Assembly: GCF_020442045.1 (NCBI RefSeq)
Contig: NZ_JAGRLA010000108.1
Coordinates: forward strand, 1 to 60,833
Reading direction: 5' to 3'
Length of the DNA stretch: 60,833 nt
Source: Bauldia sp.
Lineage (GTDB): Bacteria > Pseudomonadota > Alphaproteobacteria > Rhizobiales > Kaistiaceae
Position numbers and translations under genes: made by a program. Position 1 is the stretch's first letter; each line of letters starts with the position of its first letter. Below the pieces are notes generated by a model. That model was not told the DNA's origin. It made no database searches and saw only the letters and a program-made list of their open reading frames with translations. This document shows positions 36,317 through 44,084 of the stretch, in pieces.

Positions 36317-36328
36317 TTAGTGCACTAA
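36317..36328. promoter_or_regulatory. Perfect 12-bp palindrome in the liv promoter spacer (operator)
   Basis: TTAGTGCACTAA is its own reverse complement and lies between the predicted -10 box and the -35 region of the liv promoter. That position suits a repressor site. A second inverted repeat (CGGATC/GATCCG, 36330-36346) and an 8-bp palindrome (GACCGGTC, 36362-36369) follow. No cognate regulator is proven; the nearby AsnC protein is one candidate. Confidence 0.55.
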
Positions 36329-36377
36329 TCGGATCAGTTCGATCCGTCGTTAAATGAGTCGGACCGGTCGATAGCAC

Positions 36378-37868
36378 CTAGACAGCCGGCGCCATCACAT
36401 CAACCGATTCCGCAACGATTGGGCTTTTGCCGGCCGCTTTGGCCGTATAGCGGGCATTTTTTTGGTCAACTTCGTACAGCCGCTCGAAACTTGACACCTG
36501 CTTGGCCAGGGCCGCGACCGACTCAATGATGTAATCCGCCTTCTGGTCTGTCAGCAGCGGCGAGAAATTAAGCCGCACCCATCCTGGCTTCGATGCCTCG
36601 ATTCCCAGGTCGATGTCGGACAGGATCCGCTTCGAAGCTTTCCGGTCTATCCCCAGGAGCCTATGCGCGTACGCGCCGGCGCAGGAACAGCCTCCCCGCG
36701 CTTGAATTCCGCAAAGGTCGCTCAACATCCTGGTAAACAACTGATGATGGACGAGCCGTCCCGTCGCATCGCGCACGCGGAACGAAAATATCGGCAGAGC
36801 ATCTGAGAAACCGGTACCGCCGAGAATCTCGATTTCGGGTATTCGGGCCCATTCATGTTCGGCCTTCTGCCGCATGGCGGCCTGCCGCGACAAGAGCCAA
36901 TCGATGCCCAGCTTCTCCTTGACCATCAGCACCATCGCGGCGCGAATATCGCCGAGCACGTTCGGAGTTCCCGCTTCTTCGCGGTCACAAAGCCGCGCCG
37001 AATACCGGTGGTCCCACGGCGACAGATACGAAACCGTGCCACCGCCCGGCTGCGTCGGCGTCGTGCGCCGGACAAGGTCGTCGCGAACGATCAGAACGCC
37101 GGACGCACCAGGCCCACCAACGAATTTGTGGGCAGAGAAAACCATGGCGTCCTTTTCGACACCGCCCTTTCCGATCGTCATTGGAAGGTACGGCGCAGCA
37201 CAGGCGTAGTCCCAGACGGAAAGCGCCTTGTAGCTGCGCAGGAGCCTTGTGACCTCGTCGGTATCGGTAAGCTTGCCGGTCACATTGGAAGCGGCTGAAA
37301 AGGACCCGACGATGACGTCGGAGCCGGCCGATGCACGAAGTCGCGCTTCAAGGTCGCTAAGACTGGGGCCGCCTGAGGGCGCTTCTTCAATCTCCACAAC
37401 ATCTGCACCGGTCTCACGCCAGGGAAGGATATTTGAGTGGTGTTCATACGGCCCAATCAGAACCGTGGCCCGGCCTCCGTTCCTGACGAGAGCCTCGATA
37501 TCGAGCAACCTGACAAGACGGTTCAACCCTGAGGTCGCACCCGAACCGGAAAAGATGGTGCTGTGCGCCTGCCCGACATCGAGCAAACGCGAGATTCTTG
37601 AACGCGCCTCCTCACGAAGCGAGGTGCAAAACTCGCCCACGAACGATGCCCGCGAATGGGTGTTCGCGTAAAACGGAAGGATGCGAGAAGACACAACTTC
37701 TTCGATCAGGGTCAGCGCCCGACCGGATGCCACATAGTCCGCATATACGAGGGGCTTTGGGCCGAACGGGCCATCCAGCGTCGCATCGTCGCCAATGATG
37801 CCGGCGCGAACCCGATCGACGATATCTGGCTGATCGAGCAGATCCTCCAATGCGGAAAAAGGCGACAT
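36378..37868 (-). CDS. Aminotransferase class V, cysteine-desulfurase-like (NifS/Csd fold)
   Basis: A 496-residue PLP enzyme of fold type I, longer than SufS or NifS (about 400). The Schiff-base Lys is in FSAHKFVGGPG (K248). YEHHSNILPWRE supplies the PLP-stacking His, and the active-site loop RGGCSCAGAY carries Cys at 394 and 396 in the place of the desulfurase nucleophile. The N-terminal ~40 residues and C-terminal ~40 residues are extra. The start at 37868 has AAGGAG eleven bases upstream. It is divergent from an AsnC-type regulator across 120 bases, a layout typical of a regulated metabolic gene, and no Fe-S assembly genes are near. A catabolic role in sulfur-amino-acid use is inference. 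Confidence 0.85.
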   Translation of the reverse strand: MSPFSALEDLLDQPDIVDRVRAGIIGDDATLDGPFGPKPLVYADYVASGRALTLIEEVVSSRILPFYANTHSRASFVGEFCTSLREEARSRISRLLDVGQAHSTIFSGSGATSGLNRLVRLLDIEALVRNGGRATVLIGPYEHHSNILPWRETGADVVEIEEAPSGGPSLSDLEARLRASAGSDVIVGSFSAASNVTGKLTDTDEVTRLLRSYKALSVWDYACAAPYLPMTIGKGGVEKDAMVFSAHKFVGGPGASGVLIVRDDLVRRTTPTQPGGGTVSYLSPWDHRYSARLCDREEAGTPNVLGDIRAAMVLMVKEKLGIDWLLSRQAAMRQKAEHEWARIPEIEILGGTGFSDALPIFSFRVRDATGRLVHHQLFTRMLSDLCGIQARGGCSCAGAYAHRLLGIDRKASKRILSDIDLGIEASKPGWVRLNFSPLLTDQKADYIIESVAALAKQVSSFERLYEVDQKNARYTAKAAGKSPIVAESVDVMAPAV

Positions 37869-37895
37869 CTTACCGTGCACTCCTTGTCGGATTAA

Positions 37896-37939
37896 GAATG
37901 ATGATAACAAGGATTTTTGGTGAAATGTTCATCATATTC
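37896..37939. promoter_or_regulatory. AT-rich imperfect inverted repeat between divergent csd-like and asnC-like genes
   Basis: GAATGATGA (37896-37904) and TCATCATATTC (37929-37939) form an interrupted inverted repeat in the most AT-rich part of the window. AsnC/Lrp proteins bind such sites between themselves and divergent targets, so this is a candidate operator for both genes. Confidence 0.45.
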
Positions 37940-37952
37940 ACACGGGAATTGT

Positions 37953-37981
37953 TTGACATTCTATCATTTGAACGACATATT
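37953..37981 (+). promoter_or_regulatory. Sigma-70-type promoter of the asnC-like gene, predicting a leaderless mRNA
   Basis: TTGACA (37953-37958, perfect -35), a 17-base spacer and CATATT (37976-37981, 4 of 6) precede the start codon at 37989 by only 7 bases. Transcription would begin at or within a base of the ATG, and there is no ribosome-binding site. Confidence 0.65.
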
Positions 37982-37988
37982 CTGCCAA

Positions 37989-38462
37989 ATGGATAAGATT
38001 GATATTCGTATCCTCGAGCAGCTGATGCTCGATTCATCGCAATCTCAACGGCAGCTCGCCGAGCGGGTCGGGCTGTCGCAGAATTCCTGCTGGCGGAGGT
38101 TGAAAGCGATTGAGTCGTCCGGCGTGATCCGGGGACGGACCATCCTGCTCAATCGGGAGAAGCTCGGCGCCGGGCTCGTTGTTTTCGCGATGGTGCGAAC
38201 CCGGCATCACTCCGCGGACTGGTTGAACCGATTCCGCCAAAGCATCTCTGTGATCCCGGAAGTCGTTGACTTTTATCGCATAGGTGGGGACTACGATTAT
38301 CTGCTGAAGATCATCACTAGTACTATGGCAAGCTACGACGCTGTTTATCAGGACATCATTTCTCGCGTCGAGCTTGAGACGGTTACATCCTACTTCGCCA
38401 TGGAATCGATCGTCGAGCAGCGGCCGATTTCGCTGTCGTCATTGGCCCGGAAGGATCGCTGA
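37989..38462 (+). CDS. AsnC/Lrp family transcriptional regulator
   Basis: A 157-residue regulator. The winged helix-turn-helix fills the N-terminal third (MDKIDIRILEQLMLDSSQSQ, then QLAERVGLSQNSCWRRLKAI). A short linker (GVIRGRTILLN) and the alpha-beta RAM ligand-binding domain follow (VVFAMVRTRHHSADWLNRF, VVDFYRIGGDYDYLLKI, VTSYFAMESIVE). The start at 37989 gives the standard DKIDIRIL opening and coincides with the predicted transcription start, so the mRNA is likely leaderless. It is divergent from the csd-like gene and probably controls it in response to an amino acid. Confidence 0.93.
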   Translation: MDKIDIRILEQLMLDSSQSQRQLAERVGLSQNSCWRRLKAIESSGVIRGRTILLNREKLGAGLVVFAMVRTRHHSADWLNRFRQSISVIPEVVDFYRIGGDYDYLLKIITSTMASYDAVYQDIISRVELETVTSYFAMESIVEQRPISLSSLARKDR

Positions 38463-38538
38463 TGACTTGGCGCGGATTCGAGAGGAGGCGGCAGTTCGCG
38501 TGACGGTCAACGGAGGTGGGGATGCGCCGCCGGGGGTC

Positions 38539-40107
38539 TCAGGACTTCGCGGCCGGGACGCCTCCCGAGACGATCTCCGCGCCGGCGACGCCCGCGGCAT
38601 CCGCCAATTGTCGCAGCCGGCTCTGGGTTGCATCGCTGTCCGGAACACTTTCGGGATTCAGGACTTCCAGCCGCACCGCGTCCGCCTCTATCCGTAAATT
38701 CGCCTGTCGCAATATCTCCGGCACGCTCGCCGAAAAGCGGTGCCCGAGCAGCATGGCCCGCCCGAGGATCTCGGCGCGTCGAAGCTCGCTGGGGCTGAGC
38801 AGCTCACGTGTCGCCGACTTCACCGCGTCATCGACCTTTCCGCCGTAGCGCGCGAGGATTGCGACGGCAAGGAATGCGCGTTCGGGGTGGGAGATGCCGA
38901 TGAACGGGAATTGCAGGATGCGCAGGAAGCTCTCGATGGCGCGGACCTTGGGATGGTCTCGCCAGGACATGTCGGTCAGGGCGCAGGCCGCGAGCCTGAG
39001 GCGACGTTCGCTCTGCGCCTCGCCCGGAAACAGGCCCTCGGTCCAATCGCCGAGCGCCTTGCTGAATTCGGGCACACGCGCTGTCGGAAGGCCGATGGCT
39101 TGCGCTCCTTCGAGGAGCGGATCGCGGTACTGCTCCTTCTGATCGAGCTGGCAATAGAGCCATCCCTCCCGCAGGCCATAGGCCGAGAACACGACACGGT
39201 CGGGCTTCAGGTTTCGCAGCACCCGCGACATGACGAGCGCCGATGCCGGTAACGTGTCGATGCGACGGCCCGGAACGTCCGGAAGGTCGGCAACCTGCTC
39301 CGGCGACATACGGGCGATCTTCTTGGCGAGCGCGCGAGCCTCGTTGGCCGGCATCTCGTAGCCGTGGACGACATTGACCGGAAGCCCGTGCATCGCGATA
39401 TGCACGCGGGCAAGCGCCCGCCAGCCGCCGCCGATCGCATAGAAGACCGGATCGGTCAGAAGGGGCGGAAGGTTCTGTTGAAGAAGCGCATCGATCTTCT
39501 TCTTTGCCGTATCGACATTCTCCGTCATCAGCTTCTTCACGGGCAGGGTCCCGAGCGGCATGCTGGTCATGCGTTCGCCGACGTGATCGCCAACGACCTC
39601 GGCCACCTCGAGGCTGCCGCCGCCGATATCGCCGACCAGGCCTCTGGGCTGGAAGAAGCCGGAGATAACCCCGTAGGAGGTGTAGGTCGCCTCCTCCTCG
39701 CCCGACAGGACCCTCGTCTCGAGGCCCGTCCTCTCGCGAATGGTCTCGACGAGGGTGGAGCCGTTCAGGGCGCGCCGCGTCGCCTCTGTCGCCAGCGCGT
39801 CGATACGGCGGACGTTCATCGCCTTCGCGGCGGCGTGGAAACGCGCGATGGCATGGACCGCGGCCGAGATGGCTTCGTCGGACAGGTTGCCATCTTCGTC
39901 CAGGCCGGCGCTAAGCGTACAGAGGGCCTTTTCGTTGAACCGGGGAAACGGCGCGCGACTCAAATCGTCATAGACAACCAGGCGGATCGAATTGGATCCG
40001 ATGTCGATCACCGCATAGTGATCCTGCTGCCGGCCGAGTATTCGTTTGGTATCGATTTCGATTATTCGTGGTTCGGTATTTCTTTTCGAGGGTTGACCGA
40101 TGGCCAT
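38539..40107 (-). CDS. ppx: Exopolyphosphatase (Ppx/GppA family)
   Basis: A 522-residue phosphatase that removes terminal phosphate from polyphosphate, or from pppGpp in the GppA branch. The ASKHA actin-like fold opens YAVIDIGSNSIRLVVYDDLS; FxxLSGEEEATYTSYGV-like VLSGEEEATYTSYG and GDIGGGSLEV hold the catalytic Glu and phosphate loops. A C-terminal helical/HD-like region (about 320-522) is present, as in the long alphaproteobacterial Ppx. The ATG at 40107 is preferred because AGG lies at a proper distance; a GTG two codons earlier is possible. ppk is not in the window. The downstream (left) neighbour is the asnC-like gene. Confidence 0.92.
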   Translation of the reverse strand: MAIGQPSKRNTEPRIIEIDTKRILGRQQDHYAVIDIGSNSIRLVVYDDLSRAPFPRFNEKALCTLSAGLDEDGNLSDEAISAAVHAIARFHAAAKAMNVRRIDALATEATRRALNGSTLVETIRERTGLETRVLSGEEEATYTSYGVISGFFQPRGLVGDIGGGSLEVAEVVGDHVGERMTSMPLGTLPVKKLMTENVDTAKKKIDALLQQNLPPLLTDPVFYAIGGGWRALARVHIAMHGLPVNVVHGYEMPANEARALAKKIARMSPEQVADLPDVPGRRIDTLPASALVMSRVLRNLKPDRVVFSAYGLREGWLYCQLDQKEQYRDPLLEGAQAIGLPTARVPEFSKALGDWTEGLFPGEAQSERRLRLAACALTDMSWRDHPKVRAIESFLRILQFPFIGISHPERAFLAVAILARYGGKVDDAVKSATRELLSPSELRRAEILGRAMLLGHRFSASVPEILRQANLRIEADAVRLEVLNPESVPDSDATQSRLRQLADAAGVAGAEIVSGGVPAAKS

Positions 40108-40333
40108 TGTCACCTGCCAGCGTTGGTGGTCTCCGACGTGGGATATCGGGTCCGCGCGCCGCCTATTGTCTATACAAGCGCCTGAACTCTGTGCGGTAGC
40201 ATCATAGAATAGAGTGGAGCATGATCCAGCGACTCTTCCGAACAGGTCCCGAACCGGTCGGAAAGGGTCTGACGATACGCGCGGGTGGAGCTTTCAGGAG
40301 ACCCGTCGATGCGGATCCGCGATTCTTCACCGG

Positions 40334-40609
40334 TCAGCGCGAGGTTCGGGCGATGACGTCCATCAGTTCGGCGATCTTCTGCTGCTGGTCGTCTTCGTCG
40401 CCGCTTCTTATCGCGCCGGTCACGCAGTGCGCGACATGGTCCTTCAGGATCTCGTCTTCGGCCCTGCGCAGCGCGGCCCGCACCGCCGAGACCTGGGTCA
40501 CGATATCGATGCAGTACCGGTCCTCGGCCACCATCTTCGAGAGGCCCCTGATCTGCCCCTCGATCCGGCCGAGTCGCTTCAACACCGCCTGTTTCGTGTC
40601 GTCCTGCAT
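40334..40609 (-). CDS. csoR: CsoR family copper-responsive repressor
   Basis: A 91-residue all-helical repressor. The Cu(I)-site residues Cys33, His58 and Cys62 (RYCIDIV and KDHVAHCV) have exactly the C-x24-H-x3-C spacing of CsoR, and the N-terminal LKRLGRIEGQIRGLSKMV is the DNA-binding helix. Copper binding would release it from DNA. The start at 40609 lies 10 bases inside a perfect CsoR-type operator (40620-40634), so it is probably autoregulated. No copper ATPase or chaperone is adjacent; the next gene is an amidase-type enzyme on the same strand. FrmR/RcnR relatives differ at these residues. Confidence 0.92.
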   Translation of the reverse strand: MQDDTKQAVLKRLGRIEGQIRGLSKMVAEDRYCIDIVTQVSAVRAALRRAEDEILKDHVAHCVTGAIRSGDEDDQQQKIAELMDVIARTSR

Positions 40610-40619
40610 GCTCGAGACG

Positions 40620-40634
40620 TACCCCCACGGGGTA
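40620..40634. promoter_or_regulatory. CsoR-type operator palindrome
   Basis: TACCCC-CAC-GGGGTA is a perfect inverted repeat with 6-base arms, matching the known GC-rich CsoR operator layout (TACCCC, short spacer, GGGGTA). It lies directly in front of csoR, where bound repressor would block its own transcription. Confidence 0.8.
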
Positions 40635-40757
40635 TGAAGGTCAATCCGAATAGCCCTGATCCACGCCCGGTCCGCCAGCCCTCGTTCCGGCCTGCCGTTC
40701 CCTCCGACGGGCGACGTCCGCACGTGTCCCGTCGCGCGGGGCACCCTGGTTCTGTCT

Positions 40758-42917
40758 TCATTCCCGCGGCGCTCCCGGAAGCCGCCCGCCGAGAAACGCA
40801 TCAATGACATTGGCGGTGATCCGCGAGGTATCGCTGTCATATCCGGACGCCGACAGGGTTGCCGACCAGGTGATCGAACCGGCTGAGAAGACAGCGCCCC
40901 CGTGCGGACCATGCATGAACAGGATATCCGACTGGACACCCGATTGCGCGTTGGAGCCGCCCATCCAGGGGTGAATCTGGGGGAAGCATTCGATCGCCGC
41001 CTGATAGGCGTCGGTGAAGCCCCTGGTCGAAGCGAGAACGACCGCGTGCGGCGGTGTCCCGATCCGGGTGTCGGCCTTGTCGACCTCGAAGCCCGCCGCG
41101 CCGTGACCGAGGACCAGCGATGGACCGGCACCCACCACATCGCCTTCGACGCCGGCGAAGATCCAGGCATGGACATCGGCGAAGCTCGCTTCCGTCCGGT
41201 GATAGGCCGCGCCACGGTCGAAGCCCTGGCCGGTGAAGGCGATGCCGACGCGGTTGTTCGGCTGCCGGCCGCGATCCCGCCACAGGCCGCCCCGCTCGCC
41301 GGAAACGCTGACCGTCTCCTCGCCGGCTTCCCCGGCCCAGGTGCGCGTCCCGGAATAGCGCCGGACCTCGATGACGTCGGGCTCGTCCTCGGCGACTCCG
41401 GTGACCCAGTAGAAGCCGTTGCCGCCGAGATAGAGGAAGCGCCCGCCGCGATCGAGCCAGTCGTCCCGCGCGTCCAGCATCCGCGCCGTCCAGTATTCCG
41501 GATGGCTGCCGGTGACCACGACCCGGTGGCGATCGAGGACCGAAGCGCCCTCGGCGTGAAGCAGGTCGTCGGTGATGACGTCGAAGGCGTAGTCCTTCTC
41601 GGTCAGCCAGTCGATCAGGTGGAGGTCGGCGGCGAACTGATGCGGCGCGTCGAAGGTGCGGCAGCGCGCCTTCGGGCGGAAATCGATGATCGGCCGGCGC
41701 CTTGACCCATAGGCGATGCCGCTGCCGTCGCGATGGTTGTCATAGAGGCTTTTCAGGCCATTCTCGGCGACATAGGCGTAGCGCTCCGGCGTGATGGTCA
41801 TGTCCTGGCGCGGCGAGACCTGCACGGAGTCGCTGACATCGAGGGATTCGTTCGCATAGGCGAGATAGCTCATCGTCGGCATCAGCACCGCCAGAGGCGC
41901 GGCGTCCCCCTCCGCCTTTGGCGGACAGACGAAGAATGGCAGATGCTCCTCGTCCTCGCCGGTGCGCAGGCGAAGCGCATAGACGCCCGAGCGGAGATCG
42001 GCGGGGACGGCGAATTCATGGCTCACCGGCCAGCCGACATCGGCGACGTCGTCGTCATGGAAATGGATGGCGTCATGCGTCTCGGGCAGCGGCGTCGTCG
42101 AATTGGTCGCTCCCGGCCAGCCGGGGCCGGTCATCAGCCGCGACGGCCGGTTCACGGTGCGGCCGTCGGCGCCGCCGCAAACCCCCGCGATCGTCGCCTC
42201 GCCCGCATGCTGGAAGAAATCCCACGCCGCGAGCGTCGCCCCGTCCGGGCCAACGATCCGGGGCCGCGCGATCTTGCCGTTGAAGACCTCGCGCGGGTGC
42301 GGCCCGTCCGGCGTCTCCTCGAGCCTGCCGGCCGCGAAGACCAGCCGCCCGTCGCCGGCGGCGATCGGTGCCGCGAGCGTCACTTCGCCGCCGTCGGGAT
42401 TCACGGATTCCGGCAGCCAGATTCCGGGCTCGACGCTCAGTGCCACCGTCCCGGCCGAGCGCGAGACCGTGACCGTCGCGCGATACCATTGTTTGGGCGC
42501 GAGGGCGCGCGAGGACCGCAGCATGGTCCCCTCCCCGTCGACCTCAAGATGACCGTCGGCGCCGAGGAACAGCCCAAAAGCCGAAGCGTCGCCGGAGGCC
42601 CAGACCATGATCCCCTGCCGGGCGGGCCCGGGCAGGGTCGACCAGATCCAGGCATCGATCGAGAAATCGCCCCCGGGCATCGCCTGGGCGACAAGGCCAT
42701 AGGAGCCCTTGCGGATCGTGCGCGGCGCCCCCGGATGGGGGCCGTCGAGCGCGCTCTCGATCTCCGCTTCCCGGAAGCCCGGTCCATGTGGATTCTCGTC
42801 GCCGTGGATGAGCCGCACCAGTTGCGCCTCATAGCTCGGCGCGACGCTGTGGACATGGAAGGTCATCGTCTCGCCGGGTCGCACCGACCATCGATCACTG
42901 TAGCCCGTCAGTTTCAT
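40758..42917 (-). CDS. N,N-dimethylformamidase large (beta) subunit homologue
   Basis: A 719-residue protein. Residues about 1-230 look like a LamG/concanavalin-type beta sandwich (DFSIDAWIWSTLPGPARQG, ALAPKQWYRATVTVSRSAG), and the rest is the DMFase catalytic body. A possible mononuclear-iron set, counted from the GTG two codons earlier, is Y353 or Y356 (MSYLAYANE), Y394 (KSLYDNHRDG) and E476 (TGSHPEYWTARML), with spacing like the Tyr-Tyr-Glu site of characterised DMFase. The ATG at 42917 lies ten bases after GGAG. No gene for the small (about 15 kDa) subunit is seen. It is the last gene of the rraA-hyuA-hyuB-lacI operon. Many family members are only generically annotated, and formamide need not be the substrate. 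Confidence 0.85.
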   Translation of the reverse strand: MKLTGYSDRWSVRPGETMTFHVHSVAPSYEAQLVRLIHGDENPHGPGFREAEIESALDGPHPGAPRTIRKGSYGLVAQAMPGGDFSIDAWIWSTLPGPARQGIMVWASGDASAFGLFLGADGHLEVDGEGTMLRSSRALAPKQWYRATVTVSRSAGTVALSVEPGIWLPESVNPDGGEVTLAAPIAAGDGRLVFAAGRLEETPDGPHPREVFNGKIARPRIVGPDGATLAAWDFFQHAGEATIAGVCGGADGRTVNRPSRLMTGPGWPGATNSTTPLPETHDAIHFHDDDVADVGWPVSHEFAVPADLRSGVYALRLRTGEDEEHLPFFVCPPKAEGDAAPLAVLMPTMSYLAYANESLDVSDSVQVSPRQDMTITPERYAYVAENGLKSLYDNHRDGSGIAYGSRRRPIIDFRPKARCRTFDAPHQFAADLHLIDWLTEKDYAFDVITDDLLHAEGASVLDRHRVVVTGSHPEYWTARMLDARDDWLDRGGRFLYLGGNGFYWVTGVAEDEPDVIEVRRYSGTRTWAGEAGEETVSVSGERGGLWRDRGRQPNNRVGIAFTGQGFDRGAAYHRTEASFADVHAWIFAGVEGDVVGAGPSLVLGHGAAGFEVDKADTRIGTPPHAVVLASTRGFTDAYQAAIECFPQIHPWMGGSNAQSGVQSDILFMHGPHGGAVFSAGSITWSATLSASGYDSDTSRITANVIDAFLGGRLPGAPRE

Positions 42918-42968
42918 GGTCACGGTTCTCCGAGGATCAACTGCCGCGCATCGGGATGCGCGCGGCGA

Positions 42969-44027
42969 TCATAACGTCTCCCGGCACATCCGGATGGTCA
43001 CGCCTTCGGCCGGCACCACCGGCAGGACCTGCTTCGTCGTCTCGAAGCCTTCGCCGTCGATCCGGCTCAGCAACCCTACCGCCGCGGCTTCGCCAAGCGC
43101 ATAGGCCGGTGAACGCATGCTCGATATCAACGGTCCGGAGAACTGGCGAAACGGGAAAGCGTTGAAGCCGGTGACCATCAGGTCGTCGGGAACCACGAGC
43201 CCTCGCTGCATGGCCGCGTGGATCGCGGCGATACCGATCTGGTCGTTGGCTCCGACCACCGCATCCGGCACGCCGCGGCGCTCGAAGGCGGCGAGGATGG
43301 TTGCGATGCTGCCCTGGAAATCGGCTTCGTTGCATCCGATCCGCATTACCTTCGCGCGCCTGCGCGCCGCGGCGCGCACGCCCGCCTCGCGGCGCTCCAC
43401 TGCCGGCCAGAGGTGATCCGGCGCGGCAAAGAGCAGCGTGCGGGCCCCCGCCGCGATCACCTGCTCGGTGATCATCCGCGCGCCCGTCTCGTCGTCCTGG
43501 ATGAAACAGCATGTGTCGGCGAGGCCGGCCATGTCGTCCTGGATGATCGCCAGCGGATGGTGCAGCCGCTCGAGGAGCCGGTAGACTTCCTCGCGCCCGG
43601 GGCGCGGACCGGATGCCATCACCGCGAGGCCGTCGACATTCGAGGCATGGGTGAGCAGCGCCTTCAGACCGTCGACGTCGGTGACCCCGTTGACCATAAG
43701 TCCGTAGCCGGCCGCGGCGAGGCGATTGCTCATCCCCGCCGCGACTTCGGTGACGTAGGGATCGTCGAGGAAACGACGGTCGGGGCGGACGATGGTCAGG
43801 CCGATCGCGTATTCGCGCTGCATGCGCAAGCCCCGGGCGCTGCGCTGCGGCCGGTAGCCGAGCTTGTCGATCGCGGCGAGGATACGGACTCGTGTCTGCT
43901 CCGAAACCCGCGCCGTCCGCTCGTTGATGACGTTGGAAACCGTCATCATCGATACGTCCGCATAGGCGGCGACGTCCCGCAGCGTCGGCGGGCGTCCCCG
44001 CTGTGGGCGCGACCGGTCCGCTTTCAT
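42969..44027 (-). CDS. LacI family transcriptional regulator
   Basis: A 352-residue repressor with an N-terminal helix-turn-helix and hinge (TLRDVAAYADVSMMTVSNVI, NERTARVSEQTRVRILAAID, GYRPQRSARGL), followed by a periplasmic-binding-protein-like ligand domain (residues about 65-345; DAVVGANDQIGIAAIHAAMQ). The start at 44027 follows AGGAGG. It lies inside a same-strand operon of amide/hydantoin-type enzymes, so it likely senses the substrate or a product of that pathway. The TTTAACGTTAAA palindrome at 48794-48805 has the central CG typical of LacI operators and is its probable target. Confidence 0.93.
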   Translation of the reverse strand: MKADRSRPQRGRPPTLRDVAAYADVSMMTVSNVINERTARVSEQTRVRILAAIDKLGYRPQRSARGLRMQREYAIGLTIVRPDRRFLDDPYVTEVAAGMSNRLAAAGYGLMVNGVTDVDGLKALLTHASNVDGLAVMASGPRPGREEVYRLLERLHHPLAIIQDDMAGLADTCCFIQDDETGARMITEQVIAAGARTLLFAAPDHLWPAVERREAGVRAAARRRAKVMRIGCNEADFQGSIATILAAFERRGVPDAVVGANDQIGIAAIHAAMQRGLVVPDDLMVTGFNAFPFRQFSGPLISSMRSPAYALGEAAAVGLLSRIDGEGFETTKQVLPVVPAEGVTIRMCRETL

Positions 44028-44084
44028 CGACAGACTGCCTCCTGATCGGCCCCGGCCTTGCCGCTCCATTGCCCGCGACGCAAA

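Noticed and set aside
30196..38540. A tRNA-Ser 3' duplicate at the far end of the liv block, as integrative elements leave
   Set aside because: No copy of GGTTCGAATCC or the acceptor end was found near 38.4-38.6 kb, and there is no integrase. The block may have arrived by recombination instead.
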